Assembly: GCA_946902875.1 (NCBI GenBank)
Contig: OX336344.1
Coordinates: 17,381,791 to 17,445,790, forward strand
Origin: Nematopogon swammerdamellus
Lineage: Eukaryota; Arthropoda; Insecta; Lepidoptera; Adelidae
Reading direction: 5' to 3'
DNA length: 64,000 nucleotides
How positions within the stretch are numbered: the first letter of the stretch is position 1; each line of letters starts with the position of its first letter. Under the pieces are notes generated by a model. That model was not told the origin of the DNA. It made no database searches and saw nothing but the letters and a program-made list of their open reading frames with translations. Positions 1 to 10,639 of the stretch are shown here, piece by piece. The translations under genes and the position numbers were made by a program.

Positions 1-966
1 CTAAAAAAAATATATGAACGATGATTTCAAGATTTTCATCTCGAAATAACAAGTTTGCGATTTTGTTTGCGATGCACATTCACCTCCATTCTCTTCATTC
101 TCTCTTAGTATTGGTACATACAAAGGTTATTCTGCCGAAAGCAGTTTTTTTTGCTCCCAACTCCCCAATCCAACAAGCTTGTTAGCTCTTAGTGCCCGTG
201 TTGCCGACCGCTGATGGGGAAACCGTTCAGTGTGTGCAGAAGCTGTTTGCGTTGCCGTGTGCGGTGTGTAGTCTGTTTTTCTCCATGTTTGAACGATTGT
301 TTGTTATTTCGCCCTTACTTCGATATTGGACGTGATTCTGCGAATATTAACTGGTATTTTTCTCAAAGAAATAAATACCCAGAAATGGCAATTTTATACT
401 TTGCACACATTTTACCTTCTTACCAACATTTGATAGGCATGCACTCCATTTGAAACAGTCGTGATTATAAAACAATTATTTGTGAGTTAAAGTTTAAGAG
501 TGATTATTTGTACTACCATATGGATGCTCAAGAAAATGAATGTACATGATTTTTTCCAATACATAACTTTTACCTTTTGTTACTTTATTTCTTTATACAA
601 ATTTAAATCACAATAAAAATACATCAACTAAAATCAATTAAAATAACCATCGAAATAATCCATACTTAAAAGTTCCAAGAACGCTGGCGGACTTTCCCCT
701 TTAGACCTTTGACCTGGGTAGGCCCGTCGTCGCTCGCTTCTGTCAACATCGGGTCTAGTCTTATCCAGTTGGGATGTGTCCTCTCCCGAAATCTAGACAC
801 TGTGGCATATGTAACCAATCGTAACGTATATAACGGAGCAAATTAAAATGTGTGACTCGTTTAATGCACTGCATGATTTTATGTGTAAATATTTTCATTT
901 TCAATTGAAGTCTATACGGGCTCGTGAATTGCAAGGACTATAAATAAGTATGACAGTTATAGTCGT
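1..966. other. no recognised feature
   Basis: AT-rich sequence. I see no repeat shared with the rest of the window and no supported gene. A 79-codon frame at 214-453 lacks any family resemblance and is probably chance. Confidence 0.5.
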
Positions 967-1362
967 AGGTGTTTCGTTAGTCATGTCAATAACTTCGGGA
1001 GGGTTACATACAGACTCAAATAAACAGGTTACGCAAAAAAATATATGTTTTTAGCATTACTTTTCGAGAAATTTAACAAAACATGTTTGCTACCTAAACA
1101 TTAACCTGTGTGTAACAGTAGGTAACATGCATTGTACGGGGTCAATGACCGTACTATTGGTACTATGTTCAAACTCAGAACAACTGTTTGCTGTAAGTGA
1201 GCCACAAGGTAACTATGATTGGTTTTTACAGCTACTTATTTCATTAAATTTTTTTGTTAGGAGAAAAAATGCTCCTAAAAACATATTTTTTTTTGCGTAA
1301 AGTGTTTGTTTGAATGAGTATGTAACCCTCCCGAAGTTATTGACATGACTAACGAAACACCT
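967..1362. mobile_element. MITE with long perfect TIR
   Basis: The ends are inverted copies of each other: GGTGTTTCGTTAGTCATGTC at 968 is matched by its reverse complement ending at 1361. The match is perfect for about 43 bp, then continues imperfectly to about 90 bp. The interior has no ORF, so this is a non-autonomous DNA transposon. No clear target-site duplication is visible and I do not assign a superfamily. Confidence 0.85.
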
Positions 1363-1740
1363 TATATTTGTAACTTTATCTCTGTGAACTTTCTTTCGCC
1401 TTCTCGACGAGTTTATGCCTCTTCTATGTATATATTTACATGATTATTGGGCTTCCTCCCGTTCGCTCGTTCGGTACAATGTACAGCCGTAGATAATTCA
1501 ATTATGGAATGCGTTTGTTTTAATAAAACATCCGGCTAAAGTGTGTTACATTTTTGGTTTATCGTAATTTTTCATCTACCGGATTTTCATGGCAGATTTC
1601 ATTGGGGGAAAATCGCACTGAAACCGGTTGAGCCGTTCTCGAATTATGTACATGAGCGGTAAGACAGATATTTTTTTATTGAATACCACGGAGGTATGTA
1701 TCTATTTAGGTACCTATAACATCTTATAATTCTACTGTAA

Positions 1741-1850
1741 TTCAAATCAAAATCAAAACAAATCAAAATATACTTTATTGTAAGTACCCCATAAAAAGGA
1801 ACACAATAGGCGAGTTTAATGCAAAGTGGTATTCTTTACAAACTAACCAT
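1741..1850. repeat. interspersed repeat, LINE tail-like
   Basis: Contains 'CAAATCAAAATATACTTTAT' followed by an 'AGGCGAGTTTAATGC..' segment ending in 'TATTCTTTACAAACT'. The second part recurs at 10090-10150. The A-rich start resembles lepidopteran LINE 3' untranslated tails. This assignment is by appearance only. Confidence 0.4.
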
Positions 1851-1887
1851 TAGGATGTACGATTAATTCAAATGTATTCATGTATAC

Positions 1888-1978
1888 TTTTTTTTTGTTT
1901 TTGTTTTTATGGAATCTGACACGGTTGGCTACATCACCTACAACATCCGTGATGTCAGCCCATAACACCGGGTAAACT
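1888..1978 (-). mobile_element. SINE body B1, 3' end
   Basis: Reverse-strand copy of the SINE 3' end: a T-rich run (the A tail on the minus strand), then TATGGAATCTGACACGGTTG and the conserved ATCACCTACAACATCCGTGA block. It is truncated upstream of the 'CACCGGGT' position. Confidence 0.8.
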
Positions 1979-2034
1979 ATAGTATTTTACAGTATATTAT
2001 ATTTATATTAATTGTATTATATTTGTCAGTCTCG

Positions 2035-2215
2035 GTAGCTCAGTGGCACGGTCGCTCGACTGTCGGTCGTGATCATAAGCACACCTGAGCGCGGTCAGTA
2101 CTTGGATGGGTGATCGCTCGACCGTTGGAGGCTGACCGTGGTTCGGATCTGAACTGTAGGTAGGTCCCTTCCATTCTTATCTTACTAGGGTGAAACCCTA
2201 CCAAACCTAAAATAT
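2035..2215 (+). mobile_element. SINE, chimeric tRNA/5S head fragment
   Basis: Carries the head of the B1 SINE family: a 'GTCTCGGTAGCTCAGTGG' A-box region, the 5S-like CAGTACTTGGATGGGTGA block, and 'GTGGTTCGGAT' in the B-box position. The body breaks off soon after the 'GGTCCCTTCC' segment. The head is more diverged than in the copy at 44785. Confidence 0.75.
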
Positions 2216-2245
2216 CACGCGTGTACAGATAAACAGTTGTAAACA

Positions 2246-2691
2246 TTTTGACGTGATAACGTCACGTCTTATAAATTGATGAACACCGGCTGCACGCACG
2301 AAAAAATGTCACATTCCATCTGAGCCTGTGTGTGCAAGCGAGAGCGCGTAACAAGCGATAGAGAGGCACAATCGGCCCAAGCCGAAAGCGAACCAAGATA
2401 ATCCGATATTCGTTTGGTTGTTTATGTGATTTCGTGGCTCAGTGGTAAGAGTGTAGGATTTGTATTTTTTGACCATGGGTTCGAATCCCTCAAATTTTTT
2501 TTGTTTTTTTTTCTTTTTTAAGCAATGTTACGGTGTTTAAATTTGTTTAGGATGTTTCGTTTTTTTTAAAACCACATAAGAGTTATCTTCGGAAATACAA
2601 ACGTAACAAAAACGGCATGCGTAGTCTTACCACTTTATGACGTTATCACGTAAAACTATCGTCCGTAAACCGACTTTACAGACAACCATTT
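2246..2691. mobile_element. non-autonomous element, ACGTGATAACGT ends
   Basis: The left end 'TTGACGTGATAACGTCA' is mirrored by 'TGACGTTATCACGTAAAA' near the right end. The left 120 bp and right 45 bp match the element at 45799-46118, but the middles differ. The middle of this copy holds a tRNA-like promoter block at 2430-2498. Superfamily unknown. Confidence 0.65.
2430..2498 (+). other. tRNA-like pol III promoter block
   Basis: An A-box-like 'GTGGCTCAGTGGTAAGAGTG' is followed about 30 bp later by a good B box, 'GGGTTCGAATCCC', then T-runs that could terminate pol III. The T stem pairs for only three base pairs and the anticodon arm does not fold. It is better read as a decayed tRNA-derived SINE head than a tRNA gene. 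Confidence 0.4.
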
Positions 2692-3059
2692 TTTTTAATA
2701 ACACACCTTGTTATTATTTCTCTAAGGTCACGAACTTTATCGCGGTGTGGCTGGAGACTCGCCTGTGCTCCATTTTGTATTTTCTCATTGGATTAACGTA
2801 AAATTTAGTTTTAGTTGCGTTAATTTTGAATAGAACAATGAAAGGATTTTAATAATTGAATTCTGTTCAGCGACGAATGCTAATTCGCTCGGCCTGTGTT
2901 CTGAAATTATAGTTTGCTTTGTTGCTAGTTCGCAGAGTTTGTGTTGGAGCATTTTTAGTCCTAAGTTAGTATACAATCAAAACAAATCCGTGCACAGATT
3001 AATGAAGAGGGTCGCTACACTGTAAGGGGCAAAACCGCAGATAAGTGATATTGTGGCTT

Positions 3060-3375
3060 GATAGATAATCATCAATGAGAACCCCATCGGTTCTCAAAAT
3101 CGTTTCTTTGTCGCACCGCTAGGGTGTGGAACTGCCTCCCGGCGAGTGTGTTTCCCGAATCCTTTAACCTGGGTGTCTTCAAACGTCGTATCAACGGTCT
3201 AGACAGCCTAGCAACAGTCCGCAAATCTGCTGGCATGGCGCCTCACTGAGCGTGGTTTCGCGAGGAGAGGTGGTTTTTGGCTCTGTCGACTGTACTACAT
3301 ACTGTACTACTACAATACGGACATTGGTCCCTCGACACAGCCACCCATGTTGGTAAACATAAAAAAAACTTACTG
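3060..3375 (+). pseudogene. non-LTR reverse transcriptase C-terminus
   Basis: From about 3105 the + strand reads FLCRTARVWNCLPASVFPES, then NLGVFKRRIN. This is the 'R-W-N-x-L-P ... F-K' signature closing the reverse transcriptase ORF of CR1/Jockey-type non-LTR retrotransposons. It ends at a stop after 'AGMAPH', followed by about 130 bp of 3' untranslated sequence and an A run at 3361. Only the last 45 or so residues remain, so this is a dead 5'-truncated copy. A relative of its 3' part lies at 10640-10745. Confidence 0.7.
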
Positions 3376-3600
3376 GTATTTTAAGAAATAAAGAATTATT
3401 ATCATTATCAGTATCAAATATATCTAAAAAAATCGTTAATGTTGCCTGTCTCGTAGCAAAAAAATCGTAGCCCTGGAACTAGTATGTACATTCGTAGCAC
3501 TAATTTTGTCCCCGTAGAGCCGCTACGAACTAGTCGTAGCGCTGAAGTTAAGTTGTATGTATGTATGCTTAGACGAGAGCTTTTAAAGTAAATAATATAG

Positions 3601-3981
3601 TTGACTACATCACCTGTTATGTCAGGCCATACATAACACTTTGGTGAACTAGGTGCCATGTCAGTCCTACCCTTTGATTGTGCCTGCTACACTTAACTTC
3701 ACGTACTATTTACATAGCCGCTTCGATTTCATCCTTTATTTCGGTTCGGTGATACCAATACCGACAGGTTCAACCCACAGAACAACGATCGGGCCACACC
3801 GCCCGCGCCCGGACAAGACCGGACTTTTTTGCTCTGTGGGTTCAACCCTACCACCTATGTAGGGAAAGGACCTACAGTTTTACGTGCAATCCGTACCGAT
3901 ATCCCATCCAACCACGTCCGGGTGTGCTTAACTTCGCGATCGGACATCGATCTATAGCACCACCGAGCTACTCAGGCTGAC
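3601..3981 (-). mobile_element. SINE, near full length, diverged
   Basis: Minus-strand copy running from the B1 3' end ('GACTACATCACC') to a head ending 'GAGCTACTCAGGCTGAC'. It is one of the most diverged copies, so probably old. Its middle is interrupted by a short palindromic insertion at 3767-3849. Confidence 0.7.
3767..3849. mobile_element. short palindromic insertion in SINE
   Basis: The segment starts GGTTCAACCCACAGAACAAC and ends with its near inverse 'GCTCTGTGGGTTCAACC'. It interrupts an otherwise continuous SINE body. A shorter look-alike, 'CCACAGAACAGCGATTGGCG ... CTCTGTGGT', lies at 43432-43484. Probably a very small MITE. Confidence 0.45.
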
Positions 3982-4597
3982 TATTTGCTTCTCTCGAATT
4001 TATCTCGATGCAGACATTCAGTTTTCCGATATGTCTGTCTCTAGTGCTTGCTGAACGCGGGAAAATCAGGTAGAGTTTCCACAAAGGCAGAGTGACCGAT
4101 TTACACTGACAGCGACTATTCCAACCTATGTGCAGAGTTTATCTCACTCGAGCGACTCGAAACGGTTCGTATTAACGTACAGTGCAGTGGTTGGACACGT
4201 TGAATGCCAACGCGGTCACCGGTGGCCTATTGTGGTTGTTTCATTCAGGCCGTGGCAGTCACCGGTGACCGCGCTAAATTTCAATTCTCACGCTCAACTC
4301 TTTTGCTGCTACCTACTTACATTTCACCATATTAATCGAATCTCAGACATCCAAAGGTGTATTGCTCTAAAATCGTTTTACAAATATATGGGCAATATAA
4401 CATTTACTTAATAATATTAATAATAATAACTAAATAATTAAAACCTAACTAACAAATGTATAACAATGATAAAATTAACCTAATAAATAAAAAAGGTTGA
4501 CTGGAAGATATGTCTGTAAAGGATAAGTCCGCCTTTGCACCTCATATAAATGTTACATTTTGGTTATTTCTGTAAAATGTTTTTGGAGCAATACAAT
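3982..4597. other. no recognised feature
   Basis: Mostly unassigned. The end (4519-4545, 'GGATAAGTCCGCCTTTGCAC') matches 24702-24722 and resembles the 3' untranslated region of a LINE. No supported gene. Confidence 0.4.
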
Positions 4598-4769
4598 ATT
4601 TTCTATCTACATACATACATAGCGTCACGCCTGTTTCCCGGTGGGGTAGGCAGAGACAACGGATCTCCACGTGCCACGATCCTGACACACCTCTGCCGCC
4701 TCTTCCACTCCCATAATGTTCTTCATGCATGCTCGTCGGTTACGGGTACTACGCACTAATTTTCTATCT
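4598..4769 (-). mobile_element. 5'-truncated RTE-type LINE stub with TSD
   Basis: The insert 4609-4758 lies between two copies of ATTTTCTATCT (4598-4608 and 4759-4769), an 11-bp target-site duplication. On the minus strand it encodes the last residues of a non-LTR reverse transcriptase, ending 'CQDRGTWRSVVSAYPTGKQA' and stop, then a (GTAT)n tail. Short tandem-repeat tails rather than poly(A) are typical of RTE/BovB-like LINEs. It is a sister of the stub at 25542-25693. Confidence 0.8.
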
Positions 4770-4779
4770 GTCTAACCTT

Positions 4780-5166
4780 TTTAGGGTTCAGTATCCGGTA
4801 CGGGACCCTATTACTAAGCCTACGCCGCCGTCTGTCTGTTTGTCTGTCCGAGGGCTGTATCTCTTGAACCGTAACAGGTAGCCCGTTGAAATTATCACAG
4901 AATATGCTGTGATATTATGGCCGATATAACAACAAATAATAAAAATAAGAAAAAGTAAAAAAATCAAGGGGTTCCCATAGAAAAAATTAAAAAGTGTATG
5001 CGCGCGAGCCATCTACCGAAAGGAGTATGAAGCATTTTAACTAATCATGAATTATTGTAACTAATATGAAGCATTTCATAAACACGCCATAGATGGCGTG
5101 AGTGGCGCTGACCACGACATGGCGATACGGGACCCTTGGTGCGCGAGTTCGACTCGTACTTGGCCT
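4780..5166 (-). mobile_element. interspersed repeat 'GGCCAAGTGCGAGT ... GGAACCCTAAA'
   Basis: On the plus strand it starts 'TTTTTAGGGTTCAGTATCCG', passes through a CTGTCTGT run and the conserved CATAGATGGCGTGAGTGGCG, and ends 'GAGTTCGACTCG..CTTGGCC'. The A-rich end places the element on the minus strand. Other copies are at 13188, 36396, 53004 and 53382. It resembles a ubiquitous lepidopteran non-autonomous repeat; mechanism not certain. Confidence 0.8.
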
Positions 5167-5341
5167 GTTTATGTATCTTATTTTAGGCATTACTTACTGA
5201 CGGCATTCATGATGATTGAAGATTTTTAGTATCTCAATTTTTAGTATCTCGATTCGGAGCTGCAGATGTGCTAAAGACTGACCTGTAAGAAGTGCCATTC
5301 AAGAAGTGCCTCCTAGCTCACCATCGAGGTCGGTAGATGAA

Positions 5342-5672
5342 GAGGGGTATAGAATTAAAGGTAGCTCTTTACAAATTTTTGGCGAAACGACATATGAATG
5401 CACAATTTTTCTTCATACAATTGCCTATTGAATTGTCATAAAAAACTGCTTCAAAAGCAGTTATTTCCATTAAAAACATAGTTCAGAAACAGCACCATCC
5501 ATCCGTTTAGTTTCAAAACTAGCACTAAGCAAAACTGTCCAATAGGAGAGCTCCATTAATCCCAACAAAGTAACGGGCCATTTAGAATAAAGTGGATCTG
5601 AATAGACATTTTTTTTTGGTTTACCAAAAATTTGCAAAAGTTGACAGAGCTGTCTTTGATTCTATACTCCTC
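5342..5672. mobile_element. MITE with about 45-bp imperfect TIR
   Basis: The left end 'GAGGGGTATAGAATTAAAG' is mirrored at the right by 'CTTTGATTCTATACTCCTC'. The inner part 'ACAAATTTTTGG' is also mirrored by 'CCAAAAATTTGC'. About 330 bp, no ORF. No obvious TSD. Confidence 0.75.
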
Positions 5673-5965
5673 CGCGGTAAATACTACTTGGAATAGACGT
5701 CCAGGTACTTAGTTCCCGGTTTTGCCGCCGCTGCTGCCGCGCCCCGACGCGCGCGTCGTGGCGTGAAATTATCTCGCACCGATTGGTCGTTCGACACGGT
5801 TTCTCACCTTGCGAGCCAGTAGACAGATGGCCGCGCTCCATTCCGCTCGCGGTCTTTGAATACCGTGTTTGATCGAGACTTGCAATGGGATTGCATTTCT
5901 TCACCTCGTTCGATTTCATAAATCGATTATAATTTCGCTCTAGGCCCGTGCGACTAGTGGGTGAC

Positions 5966-6392
5966 CCCGAAGTGTCTCGCTATCTAGAACCACTGCAACT
6001 CCGTAGGTATGTCGGCTCCCTAAGTGTGTTCTATCTACCGCTTATTCCACGGGGAGCGCTCAGAGGAGCTGTTTAACGTAATTCCGCGATCCCCTTTCCA
6101 CGTCGGTACCACGCGCATGTACCGGGCTGCGATTGCATCTCTATACGGTGGGCTTACCGCGGATGCGTACCAACCGGGCCTGCAGATCTTTCCTCTACTA
6201 AACTCTGGAACGCTCTCCATTACCATATATTTCTCCCCAAGTACAGTGTCGGGTCCTTCGAGGGGCGTGAATAGGCATCTGTCAGGCCGGCGTGGCATTC
6301 GTAACCCCCGCATACGACCGAATGTCCATGAGCGTCGTTAGACACCTTATGGGTGTCTCGGCGCCACTTGTCCGGCTTTCAATAAAAATTTC
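5966..6392 (+). pseudogene. CR1/Jockey-type RT C-terminal fragment
   Basis: The plus strand reads through the closing part of a non-LTR reverse transcriptase. 'LEPLQLRR..' leads into FYRLFHGERSEELFNVIPRS (about 6040-6099), then a degraded L-W-N-x-L-P region near 6200 ('LLNSGTLSITIYFSPS'), 'SRGVNRHLSGR', and a 3' end 'GGCGCCACTTGTCCGG' before an A-rich tail. It shares its 3' 200 bp with about ten other copies here. Frame breaks near the W-N-x-L-P block show it is dead. No RT catalytic core remains. Confidence 0.75.
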
Positions 6393-6877
6393 ATGCCGTC
6401 TTTCTTCATGGATTTTCTTCGCAAATACATACTCTTCAAAAGAAGACGACAAAGACGATTTAAAATTGTTTTTCTAGATTTGCAATCTCTATCTCTATCA
6501 CGAAGAAAATCTTATTTTTGAGAACTGTGAAGCACGTCCAGCGAAGCCAACATTCAAATCGAAGAAGATAGAACATTGGAAAATATGAAATACTTACTTA
6601 TATGAAAAAATCATTTTCAGGGGGAACGATCTAAGCGAGTTCACCTTACAATATTCTCGTATGTAGGCCAATAGACAAGTCGCCCGGGCTACCTAGCTCC
6701 GCCGGTCTAGTGCATGTCGAGCGAAGCTAGACCGACACAAAGCACTTCCTCGGATCAAACCGGCTCAATTACACGCTCCAGCGGAGGCAAAACGACCTGC
6801 GCGCGGATATGTTTGTTTCCGTTCCTACATTTTTATTCCAAGCCGGACTTTACTCAATGGAAAGGGGATTCGAAAAT
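6393..6877. other. no recognised feature
   Basis: Unassigned AT-rich sequence. I see no shared repeat and no supported gene. Confidence 0.4.
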
Positions 6878-7353
6878 TATACAGGATGTATCAGGATAGG
6901 CTTGAGAAACTTCAGGAATAGAAAGTACTCATTATTAGAATAAAAACATCCTTATCACTCAAATCGAAATTCCTTATTGTTTTTCAGACAAAAATTTTAA
7001 ATTGTATGAAAAACTCGATGGACAGTGAGTATGGGGAGATTTCACAACAGCGCTGTCTAGGGTCTAGCGATAGTAGTAACAGTCTCCTTTTTCTTTTGTT
7101 GTCATTAAAATTTATATGTTTTGAATTTACCTACATGCAGTTCAATTCTACTAGTTAAGCATGTAAGTTAGTAATTTTATTTTTATTTAATAAAGGCGGA
7201 CGTTAACCGTCCACCAAATCTCGATGAAATTACTTTCACCAAAAAGTTTAAAAAACTTTAAAATGACCGAATCTGGGAAAACGTTTCATAGCTTTTCCTC
7301 TTCAAATATGGACCCCTTTCGAACCCTGAAGTTACGAAACCCTATCCTGAAAC
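6878..7353. mobile_element. mariner-like MITE, copy 1
   Basis: Begins 'TATACAGGATGTATCAGG' and ends 'CCCTATCCTGAAAC', the inverse of the start with the last bases lost. Copies at 15694 and 60114 align along the full 475 bp, including 'TCCTTATCACTCAAATCGAA' and ACTCGATGGACAGTGAG. TA-type flanks and 'TACAGG' ends suggest a Tc1/mariner-type non-autonomous element. No transposase. Confidence 0.85.
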
Positions 7354-7667
7354 TATAAGCGCGAGTCATGGATTGTATGAGTGAGCCGTAGCCGTCGATA
7401 CTATAAAACACTTTGGGCGGGGCCAGTGACTTGGAATATTTTGTTTAGTTTAGTTATTAGTTTAAATATTTAATTTAGTACAGAAATAATAGAAAGTTCC
7501 TTTAGCTATTCGCCCGGGTAAGCAGAACTAAATTAAGGTCCTTTATTAGTAGCCTTTTGAAATTAATGACTATGCCTTCCTTTTAGCGAGGTTCATAACG
7601 GTTGAATGAAGGTCGAAGTTCATTTCGCGCGTGATGTAACATTGTATAGTTGGTTCAAAAGTTTTCG

Positions 7668-7800
7668 GGTGGGTGATTTTTGAGAACACTAAAAATCAGG
7701 TGTAGTGTCACGAACATGCTTACAAACGGTTTGGGTGATTAACTGTATAGGAAACGATAAAACAACGTTTAAAGTTAGTGTTCTAGAAGAATCAACCGCC
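7668..7800. repeat. possible small TIR element
   Basis: 'GGGTGATTTTTGAGAACACTAA' at the left is partly mirrored by 'TTAGTGTTCTAGAAGAATCA' at the right. The arms match imperfectly and there is only one copy, so the call is tentative. Confidence 0.3.
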
Positions 7801-7854
7801 AAATAAAAAAAAGGAAAATAAGGTTACTTTTCTTATTATTGATCTACTTATAAG

Positions 7855-8085
7855 ATTATAGCTTTTGCCTGCGGTTTTGCTCGCGTTAAATTCATTTAAA
7901 AAGCAGAAAGTAAATAAGCCCGCTACTGTACCTTAATTTCGGCGCGCGGTACAATTCGGTTTGTATGAGAGTCTATCCTGTGTTCCACATAGGTAAATGT
8001 GCTTGTACAAAGTTTCATTGAATTCGGATGATCGGTTTAAGAGTTATGGAGGAACATATGTACACACATACATACAGAAAATATT
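7855..8085 (-). mobile_element. Helitron-like terminus and interior
   Basis: 'AGCTTTTGCCTGCGGTTTTG' and 'CTCGCGTTAAATTC' are an inverted version of the Helitron-type 3' end seen complete at 62150 (hairpin, then CTAG-T). The adjoining 'TTCATTGAATTCGGATGATC' block recurs inverted at 57440-57500. Confidence 0.6.
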
Positions 8086-8454
8086 TCTAAAAATCGTCAA
8101 TTTAGTTTTAGTATCATACCTACATAGAGATATCTCATAAACCAAAATAAATTACTCCGTGACCATCCCTTACAGATTTATTATTAGTATTGACGATGAT
8201 GAGTTAGGTAGGTTTTAAAAAAAAGGTAGATAGGTACAATTGTTTTCATAATTTTCTTTTTTAATTACAGCTTGCGCGTTACATTACACATGCATATTTA
8301 AAAATAAAATGTAATGAAATACATCTTTTTAACTAAATGTAAGGTCTCAATAGATATCCAACGGGGCAATGCGACCAGTGTTCTATGTAGGTAGGGTGCC
8401 GGCGCCGCGGGCGCACCGCGAAACAAATACATCTTTCATTTTTTAACAACTTTA

Positions 8455-8553
8455 GTGTAGCCGGCACCTAGTCCACCAAGGTGTTATGGGCTGACATCAC
8501 GGATGTTGTAGGTGATGTAGCCAACAGTGATGTCAGTTTCCATAAATAAAAAA
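8455..8553 (+). mobile_element. SINE body B1, 3' fragment
   Basis: Matches the last 95 bp of body B1, from 'GTGTAGCCGGCACC' through TGACATCACGGATGTTGTAG to 'CAGTTTCCATAAATAAAAAA'. 5' truncated. Confidence 0.8.
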
Positions 8554-8751
8554 GGTACTAAATCTATGCAATAAAGACTAAGGGCATATTTCACCACCTT
8601 CTGCAAAATCGGCTAAAATATAATCATATCTGCCGGTTAACTCCTGTCAATTGTATGAGAAATGCCACTTTAAGAAACAGATAATTGCTTAACGAGATTT
8701 AACCGGAGGTGATAAAATTTAGCCAAAATTTCAAAATGCTCTCTTTGTACA

Positions 8752-9060
8752 GTGTGGGGCCAAAGAATAGCCCCACTGCATCTCTTCCCGTGTATGTCGT
8801 AAAAGGCGACTAAGGGATATGACTCCCTTCTTATATTACTAGGTGGTAGGGTTTAACCCGCCCGGGTTGGTACCACCGCACTGAATGAAAGGTCGGTCGA
8901 AACGGCTATGTAAATAGTTTGTGTTTTCCGTCCAGTTCAGTGTAGCCGGCACGACCGAAAGGAAGCACTGACGTGGCACCAAGTTCACCCGGTGTTATGG
9001 GCTGACATCACGGTTGTCGTAGGTGATGTAGCCAACCGTGACAGTTTCCATAAAAAAAAA
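8752..9060 (+). mobile_element. composite SINE, H2 head on B1 body
   Basis: The first 75 bp are the H2 head ('GTGTGGGGC ... AGCCCCACTGCATC', then GTCGTAAAAGGCGACTAAGG). It joins directly to B1 ('TACTAGGTGGTAGGGTTTAA') and runs to the normal 3' end and an A9 tail. The same head-body junction occurs at 19447-19777 and 35565-35856, so this is a real SINE subfamily, not a chance insertion. The head lacks an obvious tRNA-type A box. Confidence 0.8.
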
Positions 9061-9120
9061 ACTCTCTTAAGTATCAACTCAATTCATCTGTTTGCTTAAA
9101 AGTCCACCAGTACTGGAGTC

Positions 9121-9508
9121 TTTTTTTTTTTATGGAATCTGACACGGTTGGCTACATCACCTGCAATGTCCGTGATGTCAGCCCATAAGACCGGGTGAAT
9201 TAGGTACCATGTCAGTGCTTCCACCTTTGATCGTGCCGGCTACACTGAACTGGCCGGAAAACACAAACTATTTACATAGCCGTTTTCACCGATGTTTCAT
9301 TCAGTGCGGTGGTACTAACCCGGGCGGGTTAAACCCTACCACCAAGTAAGATTAGGAGGGAAGTGACCTACAGTTTTACGAGGAATCCGAACCTCGGTCA
9401 GCCTCCAACGGTCAGCGGTCACCCATCCAAGTACTGACCGCACCCAGCGTTGCTTAACATTCAATAGCGACAGTTGACTGTCTGCACCACTGAGCTATCG
9501 AGGCTCCC
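9121..9508 (-). mobile_element. SINE, full length, tRNA/5S head
   Basis: Minus-strand copy from the T11 run (A tail) through all of B1 to the head end 'CACTGAGCTATCGAGGCT'. The 5S-like block appears as TCACCCATCCAAGTACTG. Almost identical in layout to 62543-62930, so probably a young subfamily. Confidence 0.85.
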
Positions 9509-10261
9509 AAATGTATGGTGTTTATTGTCAAAATATTCAGGTCGAGCGGCGGCGGGGCGGCGGCGGGCGCGACGGTTGGGCGGGCGGGAGGCGCGAGGGC
9601 GAACTCGGCGCCGTGTTATCAGCGTGGGCGTTATCAGACCATGGCGCCGTTGCTGGCGATTTCGTGGACCATAGAATATACAGAGCGGATTATTGCTGAA
9701 CATTTCAAATATACTACTCGTCTGGTTCCAGAATGCCGTCGCTAACGGTTATGATATGACGTAACAGCTATCGCTACCGTCGACAAAAAAGTCGGATAGA
9801 CAAATGCTCCCGCCACCAGGTGTTAAACTGGACTGTCGTTACTTCGCATTTCAGGCATAGCAGTAATATGTGGTACCATGTAATAATAATTCCACGTAAT
9901 TGAGTGACATGACTAGTGCAGCTATAGCTCACACATCATAGTCATATTCCTTTTCCTTTTTTAATCATATTGGCATTTGAACACAGCAAATGTTAGTAAT
10001 AAATTTAACAAATAACAAAAAAAACTCAACAAAACCAACCAGCAATAGACACAACAATCAACACCAGAAATAGACAAGTAATACGCCATAAAACATGGAA
10101 CGCACAAGGCGGGCTTAATGCAATGCAGTATTCTTTACAAACTGACCTAATGTACAGAAGCGCGTGGGACGGACAATGCAGTCGAAAGTAAAAAGTACTG
10201 TGAGAAATAAAACAATGAAATAAATGGACGTAAACATAAACATATATATTTTTTTTATTTT
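9509..10261. other. GC-rich patch then unassigned sequence
   Basis: 9540-9660 is a GC-rich patch with GGCGG runs. It yields three overlapping short frames but no recognisable protein. The rest is AT-rich; 10075-10160 matches the LINE tail-like repeat at 1741. No supported gene. Confidence 0.4.
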
Positions 10262-10325
10262 AAAAGTGCGACCTGTGGCGTCGAGCCACACATAAGGTGT
10301 CTAACGACGCCCATGGACATTCGGT
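10262..10325 (-). mobile_element. CR1-type LINE 3' tail fragment
   Basis: Minus-strand copy of the shared LINE 3' end: 'CGACGCCCATGGACATTCGG' and 'CATAAGGTGTCTAACG' read inverted, preceded by a T-rich run. Confidence 0.65.
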
Positions 10326-10639
10326 CGTACATAGATGCATGTTAAAAATAAATAGGTACGGTACGTTCGTATAAGTGAGAAGATAGACCGCCTTCTATTC
10401 TTAAGAAAACGCCGGACTCTTTCGGAAGGTCAGTTGCTGACATACGACTTCTGAGAACGCTTCGCTTAATGGACTGACCCTAAATGGACCCCTTTCTCAG
10501 CTCATCTAATAGGTACCTATATAAATTGTTTCGATGTATGTTTATTATGTGAATTGAAAAATAAATACATTTCATTTAATTTGAATGGCCTTTCGGTGAG
10601 TGTTTTTCTACCTATAAAATGGAGACTAAAACGGTCGAC

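Noticed and set aside
2430..2498. Functional tRNA gene
   Set aside because: A and B boxes are visible, but the T stem has only three pairs and no anticodon stem forms.
9474..9745. Cluster of overlapping frames on both strands
   Set aside because: Caused by a GC-rich patch with few stop codons; low-complexity Arg/Gly/Ala content.
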